Below, one piece after another: positions 35,696 through 44,831 of a stretch of 64,000 nt of DNA. The DNA is from Acidovorax sp. (GTDB lineage: Bacteria; Pseudomonadota; Gammaproteobacteria; Burkholderiales; Burkholderiaceae_C). The DNA is taken from contig JAUXZO010000209.1 in the NCBI GenBank assembly GCA_030692685.1, forward strand, positions 1-64,000, given 5' to 3'. Every line of letters begins with the position of its first letter. Position 1 is the stretch's first letter. A program made the translations under genes and the position numbers. The notes beneath the pieces are model-generated. The model did not search any database and had not been told where the DNA came from. It saw only the letters and a list, made by a program, of their open reading frames with translations.

Positions 35696-35709
35696 CCCCA
35701 GTAGGGTTT
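35696..35709 (+). promoter_or_regulatory. Shared phage motif upstream of the giant gene
   Basis: A second copy of CCCCAGTAGGGTTT, 34 bases before the ATG of the giant polyvalent-protein gene, in the same relation as the copy upstream of the terminase gene. Confidence 0.45.
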
Positions 35710-35742
35710 GCTCCCCCGCGCCCCGCGCGGAAGACTGCGGGG

Positions 35743-38700
35743 ATGGCCAAAGACACCATCTCCTATGAAGACGCCTTCGGGCTCACATCCACCCCTGCTG
35801 CGCCCAGCACGGGAAGCATCAGCTACGAGGAAGCCTTCGGACTCCCGCCAGCACCACCCAAGCGCCGAACGCTCGCCTCCATCGCCAACGACACGGTGAT
35901 CGAGGTGGCCAACGCCGCCGCGGGCGGTGTGTCCGCAGCGGCCAACTTCGTGCGCCCCGGCAATGCGGTCTCGGGCTTCATCGACAAGAACATCGTCGAG
36001 GCTGGCGAGGCCAGCCAGAGCGATGCCACCAAGGCTGAGAAGCAGCGCTTCCGCCAGGGCGTCGCCAATGCCGACGGCGTGATGGACGAACTCGGGGCGG
36101 TGGGCAGCTACGTGGTCAACAACCCTGTGCTCGCCGCGGCTCAGGCAGCAGGCTCTTTCGTCGGCCCAGGCCTGGCCGTCAAGGGCGGGCGCACGCTGGC
36201 ATCCGTTGCGGGTCTGAACGCTGCGCGCGGTGGGCTAGCTGGCGGTGCTGCTGCGGGTGCTGCCATGGCTGGCGGCGATGCGGCTGGCACGGCCTACGAG
36301 CTGGCCAGCAAGGCGGGCGCCACGGATGAGCAGGCTGTGGCCGCCGGGCGTGGTGCAAGCGTGCTGCCCGCAGTCATCGGTGGTGTCGGCGGTGTGGTGG
36401 GCGCCGAGCGCCTGGTGGCCGGGGCCAAGGGCTTTGCTGGCAATGCCGCATCTCGTGCTCTGAAGACCGGCGCGGTGGAAGGTGCCCAGGAAGCCATCGA
36501 GGAGGGCGTGACCCAGTACGAAGGCCAGCGCGCGGCCATGCCGTTCGACGCGACCATTGACCCGACCAAGGGCGTTGCGGCAGCGGCCGGCATGGGCGCA
36601 GCACTGGGCGGGGCGACAGGTGCGGGCGCCTCGCTGCTTACGGGCGGGCAGGCTATAGGAGATGTGCCAGATACGGCCCCAGCGCTTAACCAACAAGCGC
36701 AAGCAGCTATCAAACCTGTAGCAACGACAGCCATTGACCCGAACGCCGGTCCGCTGTCGAAGGCGGCATCCATGGCGGGTGATCTGGGCCTCACTCCAGT
36801 ACCTGCCGCGCCCACGGCCCAAGACCAGCGCGCGCAGCTGGATGCGACCATTGCCCGGCTGCCTGATGCGGAGCAACGTGAGGCGCGGCTGAACCTCGCG
36901 GATCTGGACAACGAATCTCTGCCCGCCGGTGTGCGTGCCATGCGCGACGCGCGCCTGCAGGAACTGGTCGGCGGAGCACCTGCGGCCCCTGTGGAATTAA
37001 TCCCCAGCGACATGGAGCGCGGGCGGGTGATGCCCGGCTTTGATGCGCGGGTCGACGATGCTCCACCCACGAGGCTGTCTATCGCGCCAGAGCAGGGCCA
37101 GCAGCCCATTGATGGGATCGCCTTCGACGCACCGGCCATGCCCGCCCTCGCGGTGAATCCCGACGAAGCCCGCATCACCCAGCTTGCCCTCGATGCCGAC
37201 CTGACCCCAGGCGAGCCGATGCAGTTGAACAAGGCCCACGCTCTGCGCCGGGCTGCTGCTGCCGAGGGCATCACCATGTCGGTGATCCCTCACCCATCGG
37301 GCCGCGGCTACGACGTGGCGCCTACCGCGCGCCTGGACCCTGCTGCACGTGCCGCCATGCCCCAGGATGAAGCCGCCGCACAGTTGCCGTTCGACCAGAG
37401 CCCATCGGGGCGCATGGTGGCCAGCTCAGGCGGTGGCGTGCGTGCGGAGACGCGGCCGGAGGCGGTGGCGCGTGGCAACACAGCGGCGGCGCAGCGCCAA
37501 GGGGTGGAGGCCGAGCGCCAGCGCCGCACTGAACTTGGCCTGAGCAACATCACCCCGGTGACCCCCGTGCGTGAAGGGGGTAGCGTTTCGCGACCCCCTT
37601 TGGCCTTCGACAACTCGCCTACCGGCCGCATGGTGGCGGGCGCAGATGGCTTGCGCGCTGAGCGTCGCTCCGAGGCGGTGAACCGCAACAACCCACCCGC
37701 CCCGGCACCAGCGCCGCAGACCGTGGCCAGCGCCAGCGGCGCGCCGTTCGCTTCGCGCCAGGTGGCCCAGCAGGCTTTGCAGCGCCAGCAGCTCGCGGGC
37801 ACGCATGAGGTGGTGCCAGCAGGTGGCGATGAGTCGCTGGGTTTTGTGCTTCAAGAAAAGGGGAGAAATCAACCCCCAGCGCTTGACAGTAAAGCGCAAG
37901 CAGCTACTGAATCAGTAGCGGACCGCGCCCCCAACTGGCGCACCAACGCACTGCAGGCGAACCGCATCGCACGCGGCCTGGGCATCGATACCAAGGGCAA
38001 GCGCGTGGCTGAGGTGGTGGCAGAAATCGACACTGCAGATTCACAGCGAAATCAGCCGCCCGCGCTTAATGGTCAAGCGCAGGAAGCTATAAATTCTGTA
38101 GCGGATTTGGACCGGGCGAATGGACTCTATCCCCCCGGTGCTGCAACCCGTGTGGACGAGGGCCGCTGGCAGCCCGCCGTAAAAACTGGGCAAGGCGCTG
38201 GCCGGTCCATCCCTGGTGCCCCAGCATTCCCAGATGCAGGCAGCGCAGCCGCATGGGCCAAGTACGAGCAGGCCAAAGAGCGAGCAGGTGCTGATGTGCA
38301 GGCGCTGCAGCAGCTTCAGGATTCCATCCCCGGCAGCATGCGCAGCGAGGGGGTGGCCACCACCACGATGCGCCCCACCGAATCCGCTCCTGAGTTGGTA
38401 GCTGCTAGCGCTGATGTGGAAAGCGCTGGCGGTACATCAGGCCCGCGTCAGGGGGGTGGCCTGCAGCAGGAACGCCCCCCACGGTCTGGCCCACGCGCAA
38501 AATCTGATGGAAATCAGGCTCCAGCGCTTGGTGCGAAAGCGCAAGCAGCTATTAAATCAGGAGTGAATTCCAAGGCTGCGAGCCCAGGTGCAGCACCACG
38601 GTCCACCACCAGGATCGACGACTTCGGCGAGACGCTGCAGGGCGCCCGCAAGATGCTCTACGCGGAGGCATATGCCGACGGCATGGCCAAGGCCAAGGAG

Positions 38701-41700
38701 CTGGATACCCGCTCGCACCCGCTCTCGAAGACCTGGCCTGAACCCGACTACCAGAAGCTGCTGGAAGGCGGCACCAGCCGCGCGGCGGTGGACTTTGCGC
38801 GTGCGGCCCGTGATCACGTTCCCACGAAGCCACAGGCAGCGTGGAAGACCAAAGGTTGGGCGCAACTGGTGGAACAACTGCGCGGCCTCGCTGACGATGC
38901 CATCTCAGGGCGGATCGACACGTCGGCGGCAATGGCCGCAACCCGCGCGGGCGACTTCCGGGGGCAGGATGAGCTTCTGCAGGGCGCCGTGGCGCTCTAC
39001 GGTGCGCTGGGACATGATCGGTCGCTCAAGGGTTTGAAGCTGACGCGAGACAAATACTCCCTCTACGACGGTGTGCGCCACGACCCGCCGCGCGTCATCT
39101 GGACTGTGTCGCGTGAAGCCAAGGGCAGCGCCTTCGGCAACTGGCCGCGCGAGCTGGCCAAGGGTGACACCCGCGAGGCAGCCATTGCAGCCTTCAAGAA
39201 GCGCGCCGAGGAACTGCTGGCCGAGGAGCGGGCACCAGCCAAGGGCGCGACCTTCGAGATCTATGGCAAACGCGCTGGCGGCGCCAGAGAGTTCTTCATC
39301 GGCAAGAAGATCGGCCGCAACGTCGCCGAGCTGAAGGCGGGCTTCGCCGACATCAAGGCAGCGCGACAGTACCTGGCCGACAACCAGCCGGAGCTGGAGA
39401 ACCTGCTGGACAAGTACAAGGCCATCCCACCCGTGCGCTCAGGCACCAACGCCCCGCGCATCGGTGAGGACTACCGCAAGGGCGCGGATGTGACGCCCGA
39501 GCAGTTCCAAGAGGCATTCGGGTTCCGGGGTGTGCAGTTCGGCAACTATGTTGAAGGCGGGCGGCGCCAGCAGGATCTGAATCAGGCATACGACGCGCTG
39601 ATGGACCTGGCCGCCGTGCTGAACCTACCGCCCCGGGCGCTGTCGCTGGGTGGCCGTCTGGGCCTGGCCTTCGGTGCGCGCGGCACCGGCGGGACGGACG
39701 CTGCAGCCGCCCATTACGAACGCGGCAACATCGTCATCAACCTGACCAAGCGCGAAGGAGCGGGCAGCCTGGCGCACGAGTGGTGGCACGGCCTGGACAA
39801 CTACTTCTCGCGCGAGCGCGGCGACGGCGGTGGATTCATGACCGAGCGCGAGCAAGGCGGGGAGGGTGTGCGCGAGGAGATGCGCGCCGCATTCCGCGAG
39901 GTCAACGGAGCGATCAATCGCACGCGGATGCAGGAACGCAGCCGCAAGCTGGACGACCGCCGGACCAAGGACTACTGGACCACCAAGCCAGAGATGTCGG
40001 CCCGCGCCTTCGAGAGCTACGTGATCGCCAAGCTGCAAGACCAGAACGCGGGGAACGACTACCTGGCCAACGTGGTGGGCGCCAGCGCCTTCGCACTGGA
40101 GGGCGGCTACCCATACCCCACCGCGGGCGAACTGCCGGTGATCCGGGGCGCCTTTGATGGGTTCTTCGAGACCGTGGAGACGCGGCAGGGCGAGGGCGGG
40201 GAGACTGTGCTTTTCAGCCGTGATGGCGCGGGCCAGACTCCGGACATGGCGAGCGTGGATTCCGTCCGTGCGGCCGTGCGCGAGCTGGTCAACGGTATTG
40301 GCACCTTGCCCAACCAGCTGGGCCGCGTGGTGGTGGCCACCTCGCAGGAGATCCAGCGCGACTGGCAGCCCCTGATCGGGCCCGTCTCTATGGAGTCCGC
40401 AGACACAGGCCGCGCTGAGGGCTTCTACGACCCGAAGACCAAGACCGTCTTCCTGATCGCGGACAACATCCGCAAGGGCGACGAGATGGCTGTGGCGGCC
40501 CACGAACTGATGCACAAGCATGGTCAGGCGGTGCTGGGAGAGCAGGGTTGGAACCAGCTGCACGATGTCATCGGCACGTGGGCCAAGGCCACCCCGGGCA
40601 GCACCGAGCGCGCGGTGTACGACGAGGCCGCGCGCCGCGTGCGCGCCACCGGCCAGGAGCTGGCCAACCAGGAGATGTTCCCCTACGCCGTGCAGGTGGC
40701 GCTGGAGATGGGTGTTCGCCCGAACGCCATGAAGCCGCAGGGCTCTGTGGCCCGCTGGCTGGCCCAGGTCCGGAGCGCGCTGCGCACGGTGTGGAACAAG
40801 ATCGCCGGGCAGAAGGGCGACTTCAACTCGCTGGACCTGGTGAACCTGGCCTTCGGCATCGCGCAGCGCGAGAACCCTGCGCACACCGTGGAACTCGATG
40901 CAGCGATGGCAGAAAGCGCAACCCGGGCCCAGGACGCGCTGAAGGAAATCAGCGATGCCGAGGACCTTTTCGCCCTGCCGAAATCCGACAAAGACACGGT
41001 GACCGGCATCGCCGCAGAACACGACCCCGAAATCAAGGTGCGCACCACTGAACTGGGCGGCGAGACCATGTACACGCTGGCCCTTCCGGATGGCACGCGG
41101 GCGACGATCACAAGCCGGGAGCCGACCAGAGACGAGGTATTCGGGATGGATCAGGCGACCGGGCGGTGGATCAGCGCACGGCCAGGGGAAAACGCACCGC
41201 CGGTAGGTTCGCGTTCCGACGTGTGGGTGGACGTCTCCGCGCTGAAACCCGGTCAGAACGGAGCCCGGGTGTACAACATCGCGGCGACCTTCGCCAAGAA
41301 CACCGGGCGCATTTTCATTGGCGACCCGTCGGGCCTGTCAGATGCCGCGCTGCGGCGGCGTGCCGAGCAGATGTTGTCCAGCGCCCTCAAATTTGGCACA
41401 ACAGACCACTTGGCCCCTCACCCGCGCCAAGTGGCCGGTGACGCTGCGCTTGGCGTGCCGCCGCTGCGCTGGGTCTATGGAGACCATGCTGGAAACATCG
41501 AGCGTCTCGTTGACGTGAACCAGCAGGCGCTGGAGAATGCATACCCAGACGCCAAGAACCTCAGCTATGACCTCGACACCGGCAACTTCATCAACGCTCG
41601 CACCGGCGAAGTCGTATCGCGGGCTGAGCTGGCTGAGCTCGCAGGAAGAAGCACCCCCCGAGCAAGCGGCAGCATGGAACGAGCAGCTGAAGCAGGGTGG

Positions 41701-44538
41701 CGCACGGTTGCGCGAGGCGCTGTCTTCCGTGCCCTTCTACGCGAAGGGAGCCCAAGCGGCGAGGGCCGAGGGCAGGGAGGACGCCTACTGGATGGGCTTG
41801 TTCGCCAACGAGCGCAACTTGAATCGGCCTCCGAAAGAAGCGGCGACCGCATCTTCTACAGCCGCCGCGGCGTAACTCCGGGCGAGCCTGACGCACCAGC
41901 GCTTGCACAGCGCATCGGCGCCGCCATTCAGGGCGCCACAGTCACCAACCTCAAGCAGCAAGCCGGTTTCAAGGCCACCGACTATCGTGGTCTTGGCCTG
42001 CAGGTTCTGGGCCGCCGCCAATTGGTGGACGTGTACGGCGACATGCTGCCCGAGATGCGCCGCTACAGCGATCTGATCGCTCGCATGGACGCCGACAAGA
42101 ACGAGGCTGGCTCTGGTGCTGACCAGCTGGCGCAGGACTGGGCCAAGCTGCCCGACGAGCGTGTGCTGGCCGAGCTGATGCACGACTCCACCCTGGCGCA
42201 GATCGACCCCACCAAGGACTTCGTGGAAGGCGACAACAAGACCGATTGGACCAAGCTGCAGGCGCGCTACAACGCGCTGTCGCCTGGCGCCAAGGACGTG
42301 TACACCCGAGCCAGGGACACCTACCGCCAGCACATGCGCGACGTGCGCAGCGCGATCAAGGAGCGCATCGAGCGCACCGAGATGAGTTCGGAGCGGCGGG
42401 CCGCCCTGATCAAGCGGATGGATGACGAGTTCTTCGGGCACATCAAGGGCGTGTACTTCCCGCTCGCGCGCTTCGGGCAGTACCTGGTGGTGGTCAAGGA
42501 CGCCGAGGGCAAGGTGGCCAACGTCAGCCGGGCCGAGACCATGGCCGAGGCCGACACCACACGCCGGCAGTTGGTGGGTGCGTTCCCAGCCGGCAAGGGA
42601 TACACCGTGGGCAAGGTGCTCAAGGCCAAGGACTTTGTGGCCGAGCGCGACAGCGTGGGCCGGGGTTTCATGGAGCAGCTGTATGGCGTGCTGGACAAGC
42701 AGGGCATGGACACCAAGCAGCGCGCGGAGCTGGAGGATGCGCTGGGCCAGCTGTACCTGTCATCGCTGCCCGACCTGTCCTGGGCGAAGCACGGCATTCA
42801 CCGCAAGGGAACGGCCGGTTTCAGCCAGGACGCGCGCCGGGCCTTTGCGCAGAACGTCTTCCACGGCGCCAGCTACCTGGCCAAGCTGCGCTACGGCGAC
42901 CGCCTGCAGGACGAGTTGGGCGAGATGCAGCGCCGCGTGGACGCCGGATCTACCGACAGCGGCTTCGACTCCGTGAAGGCCCAGCAGGTGGTGGACGAGA
43001 TGGTCAAGCGCCACGACGCGGCCATGAACCCCAAGACGAATGCTGTGTCCACCGCGCTCACGAGCCTGGGCTTCATCTTCCACCTGGGCCTGTCGCCCGC
43101 ATCGGCCATGGTCAACCTGACCCAGACCGCATTGGTGGCCTATCCGGTGATGGGCGCGAAGTGGGGTTTCAAGAAGGCTAGCACCGCGCTGCTCAAAGCC
43201 TCGGGCGAGGCGGCCCGCGGCAAGAACGACATCACCGGCAGCCTGAGCGCCGAGGAGAAAGCCGCTTTCGACGAGGCGGTGCGCTCGGGCGTCATCGACG
43301 TGACCATGGCCCACGACCTGGCCGGCATCGCCCAGGGCGAAGACCAGAACGTGTCGTACAAGCTGCGGCCTGTCATGCGTGCTGCCAGCTGGATGTTCCA
43401 CCACGCCGAGAAGTTCAACCGCCAGGTGACCTTCGTGGCCGCCTACCGCCTGGCGCGCGAGGCCGGTGCGAACGACAAGGTAGCGTACGAGCAGGCCGTG
43501 CAGGCCACCTACGACGGCCACTTCGACTACAGCTCCAACAACCGCCCCCGGGCGATGCAAGGGAACGTGGCGCGGGTGGTGCTGCTGTTCAAACAGTACG
43601 GCCAGAACATGGTCTACACGCTGATGCGCAACGCCCACCAATCCCTCAAGGGAGCGTCACCAGCAGAGCGGGCGCAGGCGCGCAAGGCGCTGGGCGGCCT
43701 GCTGACGATGCATGGGCTGGCGGCCGGGGCCCTGGGCCTGCCCATGGTCACCACACTGCTGTCAGCCGCCTCGATGTTGGGGGGCGACGACGATGAGCCA
43801 TGGGATGCACAGGTGGCGCTGCAGAACATGCTGGCTGACACCTTCGGGCAGAAGCCCGCCGAGGTGATGGCGCACGGGCTGTCCCGGCTCACGCCCTGGG
43901 ACATCTCGGGCCGGGTGGGTCTGGACAAGCTGATTTTCCCGGACGTGCAGGAAGGTTTGGAAGGGCAGCGCCTGGGCGAGTCAGCAATGACTGCCGCCCT
44001 GGGCCCAGTGGCGGGTATCGGCATCAACGTGCTCAAAGGCTTGCAGGACATGGGCGATGGCCGGTACCTGCGCGGGCTGGAAGCCATGGCACCCAGCGTG
44101 CTGCGCGGGCCGCTGAAGTCCTTCCGCTATGGCACCGAGGGCGTGCGCGATAAGTCGGGGATCGTGGTGCAGGACGAGGTGGGTGCGGCCGAGCTGCTGG
44201 GCCAGGCCTCGGGCTTCTCACCATCGAGCGTGCGCAACTCCTTCGAGGGCAAGAGCGCAGTGATGCAGCACGACCGCGCCCTGCAGGCCCGGCGCAGCGC
44301 CCTGGTGGAGCAGTTCGCCATGGCCGCAATGGCAGGGGACGATGAGGGCAAGGCGAGTGCTCGCGAGGACATCGCCGCGTTCAATGAGAAGAACCCCAAC
44401 CGGCGGATCCTGCCGATGCAGCTGGCGCAGAGCGTGAACATGCGGCAGAAGCGGATCCGGGAGGCGCAGGAGGGGGTGTATCTGCCGAGCAAGCGGAGGG
44501 ATGCGTTGGAAGCGGGGCGGTTCGCAGTGCCGAACTGA
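35743..44538 (+). CDS. Giant polyvalent (PLxRFG-type) virion-associated protein
   Basis: At 2931 residues this is the largest gene here. In order: two YExAFGL motifs (residues 8-14 and 28-34); a Gly/Ala-rich, membrane-like region (about 130-310); low-complexity linkers with repeats (about 310-950); polyvalent-protein-type modules (about 955-1235); an LPD1-like domain (about 1250-1365) ending in LAHEWWHGLDNY, an HExxH site at 1345-1349; a second HExxH (AAHELMHKHG, 1587-1591); the PLARFG motif near 2240; and a long helical C-terminus. Such phage proteins are thought to be injected with DNA and to act against host defences or remodel the cell. Metalloprotease activity is inferred from motifs. 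The ribosome binding site is weak. Partial copies of its 3' end are at 14.1 and 50.3 kb. Confidence 0.88.
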   Translation: MAKDTISYEDAFGLTSTPAAPSTGSISYEEAFGLPPAPPKRRTLASIANDTVIEVANAAAGGVSAAANFVRPGNAVSGFIDKNIVEAGEASQSDATKAEKQRFRQGVANADGVMDELGAVGSYVVNNPVLAAAQAAGSFVGPGLAVKGGRTLASVAGLNAARGGLAGGAAAGAAMAGGDAAGTAYELASKAGATDEQAVAAGRGASVLPAVIGGVGGVVGAERLVAGAKGFAGNAASRALKTGAVEGAQEAIEEGVTQYEGQRAAMPFDATIDPTKGVAAAAGMGAALGGATGAGASLLTGGQAIGDVPDTAPALNQQAQAAIKPVATTAIDPNAGPLSKAASMAGDLGLTPVPAAPTAQDQRAQLDATIARLPDAEQREARLNLADLDNESLPAGVRAMRDARLQELVGGAPAAPVELIPSDMERGRVMPGFDARVDDAPPTRLSIAPEQGQQPIDGIAFDAPAMPALAVNPDEARITQLALDADLTPGEPMQLNKAHALRRAAAAEGITMSVIPHPSGRGYDVAPTARLDPAARAAMPQDEAAAQLPFDQSPSGRMVASSGGGVRAETRPEAVARGNTAAAQRQGVEAERQRRTELGLSNITPVTPVREGGSVSRPPLAFDNSPTGRMVAGADGLRAERRSEAVNRNNPPAPAPAPQTVASASGAPFASRQVAQQALQRQQLAGTHEVVPAGGDESLGFVLQEKGRNQPPALDSKAQAATESVADRAPNWRTNALQANRIARGLGIDTKGKRVAEVVAEIDTADSQRNQPPALNGQAQEAINSVADLDRANGLYPPGAATRVDEGRWQPAVKTGQGAGRSIPGAPAFPDAGSAAAWAKYEQAKERAGADVQALQQLQDSIPGSMRSEGVATTTMRPTESAPELVAASADVESAGGTSGPRQGGGLQQERPPRSGPRAKSDGNQAPALGAKAQAAIKSGVNSKAASPGAAPRSTTRIDDFGETLQGARKMLYAEAYADGMAKAKELDTRSHPLSKTWPEPDYQKLLEGGTSRAAVDFARAARDHVPTKPQAAWKTKGWAQLVEQLRGLADDAISGRIDTSAAMAATRAGDFRGQDELLQGAVALYGALGHDRSLKGLKLTRDKYSLYDGVRHDPPRVIWTVSREAKGSAFGNWPRELAKGDTREAAIAAFKKRAEELLAEERAPAKGATFEIYGKRAGGAREFFIGKKIGRNVAELKAGFADIKAARQYLADNQPELENLLDKYKAIPPVRSGTNAPRIGEDYRKGADVTPEQFQEAFGFRGVQFGNYVEGGRRQQDLNQAYDALMDLAAVLNLPPRALSLGGRLGLAFGARGTGGTDAAAAHYERGNIVINLTKREGAGSLAHEWWHGLDNYFSRERGDGGGFMTEREQGGEGVREEMRAAFREVNGAINRTRMQERSRKLDDRRTKDYWTTKPEMSARAFESYVIAKLQDQNAGNDYLANVVGASAFALEGGYPYPTAGELPVIRGAFDGFFETVETRQGEGGETVLFSRDGAGQTPDMASVDSVRAAVRELVNGIGTLPNQLGRVVVATSQEIQRDWQPLIGPVSMESADTGRAEGFYDPKTKTVFLIADNIRKGDEMAVAAHELMHKHGQAVLGEQGWNQLHDVIGTWAKATPGSTERAVYDEAARRVRATGQELANQEMFPYAVQVALEMGVRPNAMKPQGSVARWLAQVRSALRTVWNKIAGQKGDFNSLDLVNLAFGIAQRENPAHTVELDAAMAESATRAQDALKEISDAEDLFALPKSDKDTVTGIAAEHDPEIKVRTTELGGETMYTLALPDGTRATITSREPTRDEVFGMDQATGRWISARPGENAPPVGSRSDVWVDVSALKPGQNGARVYNIAATFAKNTGRIFIGDPSGLSDAALRRRAEQMLSSALKFGTTDHLAPHPRQVAGDAALGVPPLRWVYGDHAGNIERLVDVNQQALENAYPDAKNLSYDLDTGNFINARTGEVVSRAELAELAGRSTPRASGSMERAAEAGWRTVARGAVFRALLREGSPSGEGRGQGGRLLDGLVRQRAQLESASERSGDRIFYSRRGVTPGEPDAPALAQRIGAAIQGATVTNLKQQAGFKATDYRGLGLQVLGRRQLVDVYGDMLPEMRRYSDLIARMDADKNEAGSGADQLAQDWAKLPDERVLAELMHDSTLAQIDPTKDFVEGDNKTDWTKLQARYNALSPGAKDVYTRARDTYRQHMRDVRSAIKERIERTEMSSERRAALIKRMDDEFFGHIKGVYFPLARFGQYLVVVKDAEGKVANVSRAETMAEADTTRRQLVGAFPAGKGYTVGKVLKAKDFVAERDSVGRGFMEQLYGVLDKQGMDTKQRAELEDALGQLYLSSLPDLSWAKHGIHRKGTAGFSQDARRAFAQNVFHGASYLAKLRYGDRLQDELGEMQRRVDAGSTDSGFDSVKAQQVVDEMVKRHDAAMNPKTNAVSTALTSLGFIFHLGLSPASAMVNLTQTALVAYPVMGAKWGFKKASTALLKASGEAARGKNDITGSLSAEEKAAFDEAVRSGVIDVTMAHDLAGIAQGEDQNVSYKLRPVMRAASWMFHHAEKFNRQVTFVAAYRLAREAGANDKVAYEQAVQATYDGHFDYSSNNRPRAMQGNVARVVLLFKQYGQNMVYTLMRNAHQSLKGASPAERAQARKALGGLLTMHGLAAGALGLPMVTTLLSAASMLGGDDDEPWDAQVALQNMLADTFGQKPAEVMAHGLSRLTPWDISGRVGLDKLIFPDVQEGLEGQRLGESAMTAALGPVAGIGINVLKGLQDMGDGRYLRGLEAMAPSVLRGPLKSFRYGTEGVRDKSGIVVQDEVGAAELLGQASGFSPSSVRNSFEGKSAVMQHDRALQARRSALVEQFAMAAMAGDDEGKASAREDIAAFNEKNPNRRILPMQLAQSVNMRQKRIREAQEGVYLPSKRRDALEAGRFAVPN
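36679..38565. repeat. Five palindromic elements inside the giant gene
   Basis: A short element with the core CCAGCGCTT, about 8 bases, then AAGCGCAAGCAGCTAT occurs in frame at about 36679-36723, 37865-37920, 38049-38105 and 38508-38560. An inverted copy is at about 38392-38440. The forward copies code for related peptides (PALNQQAQAAIK, PALDSKAQAATE, PALNGQAQEAIN, PALGAKAQAAIK), and the inverted copy for LVAASADVESAGG. AGCGCTT and AAGCGC(T) form the palindrome. The core is like the interspersed repeats I remember from Comamonadaceae intergenic DNA, here carried within coding sequence. Confidence 0.75.
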
Positions 44539-44613
44539 GCGCGGTCGAATTTCGTACGCACTCGCGGGCACATAACGACTATCAGTCGGTATGTGGCGTC
44601 CGGCGCGAAGGGT

Positions 44614-44636
44614 CAAACCGGCGATGCGCCGGTTTG
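44614..44636. terminator. Hairpin after the giant gene
   Basis: CAAACCGGCG and GCGCCGGTTTG form a long stem with a very short loop, about 75 bases after the stop. No U-tract follows on either strand, so termination is uncertain. Confidence 0.4.
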
Positions 44637-44831
44637 CGCGCAATCGCAAAATGCACAGATTCCGGGTATTTCGAGCGTGCGGCCCCGCTAGGTCGGATTT
44701 CAAATCTGACCAAGCCGACGTATTGCGTCGGGCTGGTCTGCTGGGGCGTCGACGAATTTCGTCTTCACCACGTCCGGGCTAACTTTTGAACCGTGGACAA
44801 AGGCGTTTACACAAAGTCGCGCGTTGCGCCG

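Noticed and set aside
39625..41022. Minus-strand open frame of 465 codons within the giant gene
   Set aside because: The plus strand here encodes the LPD1-like and HExxH parts of the giant protein; the antisense frame has no recognisable feature.
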